DNA of 64,000 nucleotides from Actinernus sp. WN-2022 (taxonomy: Eukaryota > Cnidaria > Anthozoa > Actiniaria > Actinernidae), in the NCBI GenBank assembly GCA_030867875.1, contig JAOWCC010001634.1, positions 99,117,321 to 99,181,320 on the forward strand. The letters run 5' to 3'. Below the pieces are notes generated by a model, which saw nothing but the letters and a program-made list of their open reading frames with translations, did not search any database and was not told where the DNA came from. The position numbers were made by a program, and so were the translations under genes. Below are positions 41,701-53,700 of this stretch, in pieces. Position 1 is the first letter of the stretch; every line of letters starts with the position of its first letter.

Positions 41701-44700
41701 ATTCACTGACGGGATATGTCAGTAATGTGTAAAGCGCCATGGACTGGTTGTTCGTGATTGTGATCCACTGCCAATTAAGCAAACAAGCAGCCTCGGTAGT
41801 TATATTTCTTGAAAAGAACTCTGTTGTTCGCATTCGGCTTCTGAGAATTGCAACTAATTTATGCATTGTGAAACGGCTATCTGCTACGTCATCAGTATGG
41901 GATTTTCTGCCTTGCTCCCCAGACATCCCTTTCGCGAGTGGGGAGCGATAAGAGATGGCTGGTTTCCCAGGCTAGTTGTTTAGTGACTTAGCCTTAAAAA
42001 ATAATAATTAGGGACTACATTTTGTAGCTCTAAACACCCTAAATTAGTGAGCACCAGTTGTTGACGGTTAAGGTGTTTTTAAATCTAGGGGTAGGGTTTG
42101 TATTATTTCACAGGATCATTAAATAAGCATTATATTTATCTGTTGTTTAGTGACTTAGCTGTAAAAACAAAACAAAATTGGTGACTAGCTCTAAACACCC
42201 TAAATAAGTGAGCACCAGTTGTTGACAGTTAGGGTGTTTCTAAATCTATGGGTAGGGTTTGTATTAGTTCAGAGGACCATTAAAGAGGCATTATATTTAT
42301 CTGTTGTTTAGTGACTTAGGCGTAAAAAAAAACTAGTGACTTAGCTCTAAACACCCTAAATTAGTGACTAGCTCTTAAGACCCTAAATAAGTGAGTGCCT
42401 GTTGTGGATGGTTAGGGTACATGTATTTTTAAATGTAGGGGTAGGGTTTCTAGTGGTTCAGAGGACCATTAAAGAAGTATTATACATTGTATTTATCTGT
42501 TGTTTAATAGTGACTTCGCCATAAAGAAAAACAAAATTAGTGACTAGCTCTAAACACCCTAAATAAGTTAACACCAGTTGTTGATGGTTAGGGTGTTTTT
42601 AAATGTAGGCGTAGGGTTTGTATTAGTTCACAGGGCCATTAAATAAGTATTATTTATCTGTTGTTTAGTGACTTAGCCGTAAAAAATAGTGACTATATAC
42701 ATATACACCCTAAATTAGTGAGCACTCATTGAAAAAAAATACCTACATGTAGGTTGAATTACCAAAATAAACTAGGTTTAAAAAATAAACTAGTTTATTT
42801 TGGTTCAACCTAGGTTATTTTTTTCAACCTACAATGTAGTTTATTTTTTCAACCTAGGTTATTTTTTAACCTCGTTTATTTCTTATTATGGGTTCAATCA
42901 CAGTACTTAGAATTTCTCTTCCCTTATTAATTATTGTTTACCAGTGATGTCTTAAGTCACAAATTAGCGCTATAGCTACATATAATTTACAAACTGTTTC
43001 TTTATTGTCAGGAGTTAGAAGTTTGTTATTTGGAATGCATACTTCCATTTTGTTCTAGTCACAGCGTGTTATTCTATCTGGAAAGCTGAGTCTAACGAGT
43101 ACAAGGTTTAGTCGAAGATACTCTGAACTCGTTACTTTAAGACACTCTTTAGCTGACTTTCGTAGAATATAGTCTTCTTCCAGTCAATGTTAGCGTCGAT
43201 TCACTTTTATATTATTTAGCTGTGATTACTCTATAAAAGTCGGTTGGGTTCACAGTTTGTTTCGAAGTACGAGTGGAGCCGAAGGAAGATAGTGGGACAA
43301 AGAAAAGGCAAGGGAGGGGAGGTAGACTACGAAAACCTACTCAATTCTTTTTAGAATGTGCCCGCTAAAAAAACTAAACCCCAATCTATGTATAACTCCC
43401 CAAAAAGAAAGGATCCTTTTTTAGAATCATTGATATCTAACAAAAATAACTTAGGTTAAAAAAAATAACCTCGTAAGGTTTGAAAAAAATAAAACTAGTT
43501 TGGACAAATTTAACCTGAAGTGGTTTTTTTACCTGCAACATATCCATTGCAGACATACATGTAGATACCATGCACAGGGTCATGGTAATGGCAACGGTTG
43601 CAGAAAACCGAGTCCAATCGTGTAAATTCATTCGAAGGCTCGCCAGAGAGAAGGTTGTAGTAGTATAAGGAATAATACAATCCAATTGACTGTAGAAAAC
43701 CTTGGTTTGCCCTCCTCAGTGGTAATTAGCCAGATCAACATTTTCAGTCACTTAACACCAAGGTTACAGGAATTACTCTACTCAGCCAAGACCCACCAAG
43801 CCAATTTCAACTATGATTACTGATGGACCATTAGAATACTGATGAGCCAACAATTCTGCTGTCTTTCTAATTCATACTGAAAACTCAAGAGTTATCAAGC
43901 TCAATAAAGTAGAGGATTTCAACGATGCAGTTACTAGCGTAACAATCTGCTGCTCACTCTGGCACCCGGCTGGTGAAGACAGCCCCGCTGAATCTTGAAG
44001 TCCTTCACTTTAAGGAGTAAAACTTGCAATTGAAGGGGTGAGTGGAAGAAAAACTTAAGTGATGATGAGATCAAATTCCAAATTCTCCTTTATCTTCTTT
44101 GTTTTGTAATGTAGAATTGAGAACTTGATCCATCATCACTTAACTCTTTCTTCTGCTCACCCCTTCAATTGACTTGAATCGTCTCAACACTCTAGGTTTG
44201 ATTATACAGTCATTCACATTTCTTCGCCATGTTGCAAACAACCCATTTGTTTATATTGTTCTAGGCTTTGGTCGCTTATGATTACATGTATATTAATTAA
44301 GGTTTTATCATTATTTTTCTGATGAAAACAAAAATTGGTACAAAAATTGAAGAAAAATGTTCAAAACTTTTTCATACTGCTAAAAGAAAATTACCTTATT
44401 ATTTTTAATTTTAGAGGAAAACTAGCTTGGTATCATATACAATATAGAATTATTTTTAGTTTTTAGTACTGCATGACTTTTAAGTCTCTTGGTAACAGCG
44501 CTGCTCCATATTATTTATCAGAACTTTTAGTACCATATAGTCCTTCACGGCCGCTATAACATGTATGCTCAGCAAGTCAGCATTTACTGAAGGTCCTGAA
44601 GTATAATTTGAAATTATATGGACTCCGGGCTTTTTCGGTATCTGTTCCTATTTTATAAGGATGCTTGTCCCTCCAAACCATACAAACGTCTCTTATTTTT

Positions 44701-47700
44701 ACAATAGTTGAAAGCTATAACCACTTCGTTATTATCAAACCAAATTTTCTCAAACTCAGCAATCTTACTAATTCTGATATGCTCTTTCTTGTGATGGAGT
44801 TCATTTCTTAATTAGGTTAACTTTGCAAACTCATCTCCCACCTTGGTATGACAGGAATGACATCTTCCTCCAGACTTGTTGCCATCTCAACCTCCTCCAG
44901 TACCTCTTCCTCATCTTTGCCAGTTGATGGCATCATGATGGTTGTAGTTGCTGTGTCGTTATAAAGAAAACAAATTAACGTAGTGCACCTACATGTACAT
45001 ATACATGTACAATGTATTATGTTAAAGGTAAAATTTATTTTCAGGTCAATTCTATTTTAACCTAGGTATAAAATAATTTTAACCTACATGTAGGTTATTT
45101 TTTTGCAACCTACATGTAGGTTATTTTTTTGCAACCTAGGTTATTTATTAGCAACCTACAATGTACATGTAGGTTATTTATTAGCAACCTAGGTTATTTT
45201 TAGTAACCTGGGTTATTTTTTGGGTGCACATTGTATTTTGTACCTTCAATTCTTAATCATAGTCACTGTACAATTAATAATAATAATAATAGATTTATAT
45301 TAAGCGCTGTTTCTTCGAAAATCCAAAAGCGCTTTACATTCTGTAAAAACATATTAAAACTATAACCACTGATGTTAAAAATATATCTATATATAAAAAC
45401 ATACGAATAATAAAAAAAAAACATCATGAATAGTATGCGCGCTTAAAAAGAAATGTTTTTAATGGAACTTTTAAAATCAGTCAAAGATTGAATAATCCTT
45501 ATGTTTTCTGGTAGATTATTCCATAAGGACGGCGCCGTAACTGAAAAAGCTCTGCGACCATAGGACTCTAAATTGTACTTAGGAATAACTAAATAAAATT
45601 TTTGGTAGCAGAGCGTAGTGACCGTTACGGAACATATGGAGTTAAAAGTTCATTAAGATAAAACGGTGCCATATTATTTAAAGCCTTAAATGTCAGTAGT
45701 AAAATCTTAAAGTCAACCCTCTCTGCTACAGGCAACCAGTGCAATTCCTTCATAATAGGACTGATATGTTCATATTTGCATGAGTACGTGAGAAGTCGTG
45801 CAGCCGAGTTTTGAACATACTGTAGTCTCTTCATTAAGTCCCTTGGCAAACCTGATAACAGCGAGTTACAGTAATCAAGTTTAGATGAAATAAATGCATG
45901 AATAAGGATTTCACAATGTTTAAGTGATAGGAATTTCCTTATACCAGCGATGTTTCTAAGATGGAAGAATGCCGTTTTACATATTGAGTTTACTTGTTTC
46001 TGCATAGACAAGGTATCATCGAACCAAACACCAATGTTTTTGGCGAACTTAGATGAGTGTATTAGCTCATCTGCAACATAAATCGAATCAAGAGCAACTT
46101 GAGGACGATGACGAGCATTAAGCACAAGCAGCTCAGACTTATCATTGTTAAGCTTTAACTTATTTAATGTCATCCAGTTGTTGATATCCCTGACACAATC
46201 TTCTACTAGAGACTTGGCACGCATGGTTTCACCAGAAACTGACGGCTGAAATGATATGTAAATCTGGGTATCGTCTGCATACATATGGTACTGGGTACTG
46301 GGTTTGTATTTTAACCAATTTTGTGCATAATTTTAATGAAATACCAAGCTATTATAAGATTTTCACTGCACATATGCAAATTTGGACTAGACCATGGGGG
46401 ACTGGGTACTAGTAGTACCATTATATATAATAAATGAAGGGCTGTGTGCCACAAGGGACCATTAGTGCCCTTTTCAGGACGTTTTTCTTCTTCTTTGAAA
46501 TTTCGATTAAAAATACAAAAACTGATAGCTTCAAAAGAAACATCCTGAAAAGGGCACTAAGGTCCCTTGTGGCACACAGCCCTTCAAATGAGTATGGTGT
46601 TTCACATCGATCACTCAGTGGCACAGTGGTTAAGGCTCTGGCCAGCAGATCTGATGGTTGCCGGTTCAAATTGACTGTAAATAAATTATGGTAATTACTG
46701 GTAGACAGTATAGTTGATTATACACATATGGGTACAATGTAACACTGTAAGGAGATAGGGAGAGGGGTAGGGGAAGGAAGTGATAAGGGTAGAGGAAGGA
46801 AAGCAGAGGAAGGAAAGCAGACGAATAATTTTTTCTTTTATTTTATGAATTATTTTTTTGTAAACATGACCTACATTGTACATGTACATGTAGGTAAAAA
46901 AAAATGACCTACAGGTAAAAAAAAATAACCCAGGTTGAACAAAATAACCCAAGTTTAACAAAATTACCCAGGTTGAACAAAATTACCCAGGTTGAACAAA
47001 ATTACCCAGGTTGATTATATTAATCATTATTATAATTATCATCATTATTTATATTACTGAGGTCAGAAAGAAAACAAATCCCTCTGTTTCCTACCTGACA
47101 TCTGTGATGATTGAGGGGGGGTCCCTGTTCTGTAGATCCTGCTTTAGAACCTGGGTCACTACTCTGCCGTAATATACTCTTTGGCATCATCTTAGTACCA
47201 AATGCAGTCAGGATATTGTCCACAAATGATTGACAGGCTTCACTGTCCACCCACACCCTGTCACCCAAAGCATCTTCAACATAAACTTTGACAAAGGATT
47301 CTGGCCACTCATCTTCATCTTGATAAACATAAAGGAGAATATTGACAGCCATGATTGGCACCAGGGATGCAACACTCTTGTTGGCTTTGATGTTTATTGA
47401 GATGTCTCGTTTGAGTATTGATGTCAAGGCCTGAAATTTAGATAAATCAGTAGTGATGGACATACATCTAAGTAGCCCGCTGGGAATTGTTAACTTGCCA
47501 CCGTTTTTTTGCACAGCTAAACATGCTGTGTTCATGATGTACAGTACAAGCAGCAGTAAAGAGTAGCAGATTGCTTCCCTTGTAACAACTCCATTCTCAT
47601 GGATTTGGTCCTCCCTTGAAATTCATATTACACAGGCATGTAGATATTTTAAAGCCGGTAGCTGGGGAAAATACCCAGCTGTTACAACTACTTTTCCAGC

Positions 47701-50700
47701 TCAGAAATCAGAAACAGCTTTTTTAAATGTGACTTAATTACTTTGATGGATACCCGCTTGTGCTTCCACGATGCCCACCTATTTAGAAAACTAGCTACAG
47801 TGTACATCCCTGTTACTACATGTACATGTATGTGTTTTTTCCTTCAATCAACTGAAAATTCTAGAAACATACTGGTACAATGTACATGTAAATTGACAGA
47901 TGAAATAGGCCCTTTGCAGGACCTGATCACAAGACCTATTTAGCCTGTCAATCAAAACAAAATTGGTGCTAGAACAACATGAATGCCAGAAATGGAAAGA
48001 GCAAGCCAAAATTAGTAAAAAAAAAGCCCAAGTTTTAGGTTCATATCTTTCAAACTGAAGGAAAGGCAATTTTTTTTAAACTCTATAATTTAGCTTAATT
48101 TAACAGAGTTTGTGAGGCTTTTGTTTGCCGACTGGCAAGCCGTGCCTATTGACATGGAAACTCTAGGAGGAAATTACGTGACTCCTTTGGACTGACTTGA
48201 ATTTCTAGTTAATAGATATCCTACAAAAATAGTGTAATGATGAAAACAACTTACAGTACAACAATAATGCAAGCATCTCTGCCACTTTCATTTTTCTCTC
48301 CAGAACTGTCAAATTGTTCAATCCACACTTTGATGTGCACTGGTGATCCATTAATTTGTTTATGTCGGGAACTTTGTTATTATAAACCAGGTTCATTACT
48401 GTACAAATTGTAATCACATAGTAGAGTTTCAAAAAAGTAAAAAGCATCTCCAGTTGAATTACTCTGACTTCTTTGTTTAATTCCACCTTCTTTCACTCTG
48501 ACAAAGGGCTAATATTCAAAACGTCACCTGCTACTAATGCTTCTTATGGCAGTTATCATACAATGTACCTTGATCAACATTTAATTGATTATACCAGTGT
48601 TTATCTTCCCAGCAAAGCAGATCAACACGTCTAGTTTTTGCATAAACTACATTGTTTCACCTTCTATTGATTTAACTTTCAACCTCAAAGGACTTACTAA
48701 GTCAATGCTTCTTCTCCTCCACCTGAATCAGGTTTGAAATTCAGGGCCCAGGTTTTGCACAAATTAAAATACATTTTATGTGAAATTACCAGTTAAAGAC
48801 ACCTTAGAATCAGGGTGGGTATCTGGGTTCATTTTCACAATGATTTATCATAATTACCGAGTACTTGAATGTATTTATCCAGCTTTGTCTCTACCATTTT
48901 CTGGTAAAAATGGGTGTGGTTCAAGTGCCCCCCCCCCCCCCCCCCCCTCCAATTCTGCTCTAATCTGATTTTTTTTAGTAATAAAGCATAATATACATGT
49001 ACATGTACACGTATGGTGTACATGTGTACAATACCTCTAAAATCCTAATTCCAGCAAAAATCTCTGGCTTGCTTTTGGCAAGGAATAGCAAGCCCAGGTA
49101 TGCTATTGAGTCTGGCTTGTTTCTGTTAGCCTTCAGACTCTTGACAGCACCCAGCAACAATCCTTCTATTCTCAGATGATCGCCATTTGCCTCAGCATCC
49201 AGCACATGCTTCTCAAGTTCTGATGGGTTCACTGCAATCAGTAATGCATAAATCATATTAATTAATATTAACAAGAACAACAAAGACAACAATAACTAGC
49301 ATCATGATGATGATCTCAAGAGGTCCAATGTACTCTGTTCTTGTTGACAGTTGTTGTATGGATTATTCTGGGAAAAGTTAGAGATCTAAAGGTCTGGAAT
49401 TTTGGGAGACGAATAAAATAATTGGCTGACTTTTTGAATACATGCTATTTTAATTAATAATAATTATTGTGATTTAATTTTTATAACCACTTATTCATTC
49501 CGAGTATCAGGCCCAAAGAGGATCATCAGGGAAGGGAAGAAAACGCTGCAGAGGGGAGAGAGGGAGCTGGTTTAAATCCACTGATTTATCCTGAATAAAT
49601 AAGACTCAAAGGGGGTGCGAAAGGGGAGAAAAGGCTGTAGAGGGGAGAGAGGAAGTTGGTTTACATCCACTAATTTATCTTGAATATATCTGAGACTCAA
49701 AGGGAGTGGGATAGGGAAGAAAAGTCTGCAGATGGGAAAGAGGAAGCTGGTTTAAATTGTTCTGCATGTTAATTGTTCTCAGGTTAGCTTTTTTGTATAA
49801 TAGGGTCAGGAAAGTTGCCTTTGGAGTTAAAATAATGCACCCACAAAATTGAAATCTCATGGAAATGCAAGAATAGGCCATTCCAGCAGCTGCATGAGCA
49901 CTGATTGATCAAGCATATACTTTAGTCAACAGAATTGCTAGAATGGCCTAGTTATGGTGATATACATGTATGGACACTCCAAAATAATACTCCAGATTTT
50001 AGGGAATTTCTGAAGAATATAAAGCAACGACTAAAAGACACAGAACTACAAATTTGGTTAAGTGATATATTTAATGACCAACGACAGAATCCAAACCAGA
50101 GTAACAAACTACGAGTTTATCGAACATTCAAAACGAAGTATGAATTCGAAAACTATTTGGATCTTGTCAGAAACATCAAACATAGAATTACGTTCACCAA
50201 ATTAAGAATATATAAGCAATCATAATGCCTTCAAATTGAAAAAGGAAGACACCTTAAACCTTATCTAAAACCAGAAGAACGAATTTGCCCAACATGCAAA
50301 CAAGAAATGGAAGACGAAATTCACTTCCTGCTGAGATGCAAAACTTACCAGACAATCAGGCATGATTTCTTATCCTCCTTAAAAACTCTAACGAAATTAG
50401 ATAGCAGAAAAATGACAGAAAAAGATATTTTCGGTAATCATTGATCCCCCGAGACAAGTCACAACAGTAGCAGCAAAATATGTTTATGATTGTATGGACA
50501 TGCGATCCACCATAATTTCAGCACAAATAATGTAAGCTAATTTAATGATAACTATATATATATTATATTTTTAAGATTACAGAACAATCTATCCGTCATT
50601 AACCAACTTTTTAAATTTGTTAGCAGTCATCTGATGTACCAATGTAGTACAAAGAGCTAATGAATAAAGTCTGTCTGTCTGTCATGTACATTTCTGTGTT

Positions 50701-53700
50701 GTTAGTGATTAGCCCTAAAGAACCCTAAATTACATACATGTACATGTATAGTGAGCACCCATTGTTGGTGGTTAGGGTTTTCTTAAATGTAGGGTATTAA
50801 GGTATCAGGAGCCCTTTATGCAATCATTTTTGTTAAAAAAATATTATTGATTTTTTAGAATGTTCAAAGTGAATTCTACAGTTTAGTGAAAATAAAATTC
50901 CAAAACATTTTAGTTTCAAAGAGAAATTACGGCGAAAAGAAATATGGACGGGAAAGCAGGATGTCAACGGCTTATTAGCACTTGTGAAGCGTTCTCATGG
51001 AAACCGCGAAAAAACATGTGAACTTTTATAAATAAACACTAAACACGCTCACTCGTCTAGCTCGTCTTGAAGCCGTTGAGTTGCAAATATTCGTTTACGT
51101 TTCACACAGAAATCATATCTATAATATAGTTTTATAATATATATATATATATATATTAAGTATATAGACTTAGAGAGAAGAAACCCATCCCTAATATTAA
51201 TAATCAGAATAAAGGTGAAAGAGAAAAATATGCCCTGAATGGGATTCGAACCCAGGCCTCGGTATACTAGTCCGATGTGTTAACCACTACACCATCAGGA
51301 CGACCACGCTGGCAACGCAGCAGACTTATTGGTTTTTGGGGTACCGTGAGTTTTCCCAGGCTATATACATTGTATGTAAGGGTTAGAGACTGCTTGTGAG
51401 TTCTTTATCGACAAATACAGGCACGCGCTGACTGTACGATGAACGAAAAATAATGAATACTGCATGAGGCCGAAGGCCGAATGCAGTATGAAGAAATTTT
51501 GAGTTCATCGTACAGTCAGCAAGTGACTGTATTTTGCTGATAAAGCACAAACATAAAGTCTCTAACCCTTTTAATATTCAAACTGAGTGCACTGTCAGCC
51601 GTGAATTTCAATTTCAATCAGTTGTCAATAACAATTTCATAAAGAAGTCAAATATTTCGCATGAATTAAATCATTTTACGGTAAATATCTCCACAAAGAA
51701 AAGTCATTTCAATAGACAATGAATAAAAACAGAAGTAGATAACTTTGCAAAGAATAATTTACTTTGGCGTTCGGTCAGAGTTTAGTTGACGCCTTGCGAG
51801 TACATTTAACTCGAAAACGTTTCTCTTGGGGCCATGTATTAAAATATCGAGTATTTAGCCGGCTTAACTCCTAGATAGTCTACTTTCTTTAGTAGTTTCT
51901 TTCATTCGAAAATAACTAACCTGCAGATTCCAGTGAATTGAAATCTTGAAACCGGCCTCCATGTGCTCGGCTCTGATGCAAACATTTTCCAAATAAAAAT
52001 ATCCTAGGTTTTCGAACCTTCCACTGAATTGTCGCTTCATTGTCTCCTCTTATTGACAGAGTAAGGTCTCGCCGGAAATAAAATCCATTTCTTCAGTTTT
52101 GACTGCTAGAGTGTTGTAGAAACTTTTGTTTACTCAGACACATGTTGACTTGTTAGTTGTTGTACTTCCAGCGCTTGCAAATCAGCCATTTCTAACGAAC
52201 GATTACGCAAATGTTTGCCTGAAAATATAATGTGAGGCGAATAGTATGATTGTACATTTAACTCGAAAACGTTTCTCTTGGAGCCATGCATTCAAATATC
52301 AATTATTTAGCCGGCTTAACTCCGAGATAGTCTGCTTTCTTTAATAGTTTCTTTCATTCGAAAATAACTAACCTGCAGATTCCAGTGGGGCAGTGAATTG
52401 AAATCTTGACTCGAAACCGGCCTCCGGCCATGTGCTCGGCTCCGATGCAAACATTTTCCAAATCAAATATCCTGGGTTTTCAAACCATCCACTGAATTCT
52501 CGCTTAATTTTCTCCTCTTATTGACAGAATAAGGTCTCGGAAATACAATCCATTTCTTAAGTAAGACTACTAGAGTATTGTAGAAACCTTTGTTCACTCG
52601 GACACATGTTGACTTGTAAAGTTGTACTTCGCAAATCAGCCATTTCCAACGAGCGATTATGCAAATGTTCGCCTCAAAATATATATCTTCTGTCACACAG
52701 GCAACAGAGTTCAATCCTGCCGTTACCTTTCTAGTAATTGTCTGCATTTTCACTGTTTAATATGCGATGAGGTTTTCCAAGCCATCCAAACACATAACTA
52801 AGCGAAGGACTAGGTCTCCCTTTCCCTAGGTAAGAGAGGGTCTGGGTCGAGTGCTGTGGTCACCAATAATGCACGCTCATTAGCCAATCACATGCTTGGA
52901 TTTTGTACAATGCACGAAATTTGAACATTAAATATATATATACAATGTAGCTCAATTCGTAATTTGAAGCTTAAGCTGCCTAGGGAGTGCTTATGTTCGT
53001 TTTCTTCCATGAAGAAACGAAAGTCAACGCTGACGGAAAGCGATCTTGGCTCATATTATAACCAGGATAATCAGTGGGCAGAAGTTGGAGATTCTGCAAA
53101 GTCAATTCCAAGTTGAAAGAGTGCAAGTGGCCATAAACTTCGCCCCGAAGTTTCGACTGTAACTTTGCCTTCGATAGCCGAAGACGAAGAACAACAGAAA
53201 CCTAACACAATCTTCCATAACAGTTATTGTACTGGTTTGGCTGTTTCTCTATGCTTTCTTCTTCTTTGCCTTCTCTGTGCACTCATGATTTCTGTGAAAT
53301 ACCATGACAATGGTAACGCTAAAATTGAACTTGTCTACTGCGATATTCAAACCGAAGATATCGCACCGAAGAGCTAACTTATCGTGGTCTGCGTAGTCCT
53401 TCACAGAAGCGCGCAAAATCGCATGCGGCCTTTCATGAACAACATGGTGTCGTGTTCCCCTATACCTACTGCTCAACATCAAATACTGGAAAAATGACAT
53501 TCTTAATGACAGATAAGTTAATTGTGTCAACAAACCTCAGTCATGGGATGCCAGGAAACTTTGAAACCATTTTTCAAGGTGTTATAAATGCAAGTTTTGT
53601 AGCATGTATTCGAAGCTCCTGTCCCTCTAGATTTTAATAGATAGGATTGAAAATTGGCATATGGCTAGATCAATATGTTGACAAAAAAAGGGTGTCTCAG

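Larger units (their letters stand above)
40091..43543. repeat. 3.45-kb inverted repeat (giant foldback element)
   Basis: The left arm (from 40091, ATATGTTGCAGGT) and right arm (ending 43543, ACCTGCAACATAT) are imperfect inverted copies of about 1.5 kb around a spacer at about 41620-41975. Shared blocks: GATATCAATCATTCTAAAAA and GGATCCTTTCTTTTTGGGGA near 40155-40195 against 43395-43435; the CTCCACTCGTACTTCGAA block at 40623 against 43260; and ATTAATAAGGGAAGAGAAATT at 40996 against 42911. The left arm has about 300 bp (40313-40622) absent from the right. The spacer ORFs show no known domain. Confidence 0.88.

Noticed and set aside
41606..41926. 106-codon minus-strand ORF in the spacer of the large inverted repeat
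   Set aside because: No recognised domain, and overlapped by a plus-strand ORF; could be repeat-derived.
46421..46694. Overlapping ORFs on both strands at the 46.5-kb hairpin
   Set aside because: Both come from the near-perfect palindrome, which reads similarly on each strand.
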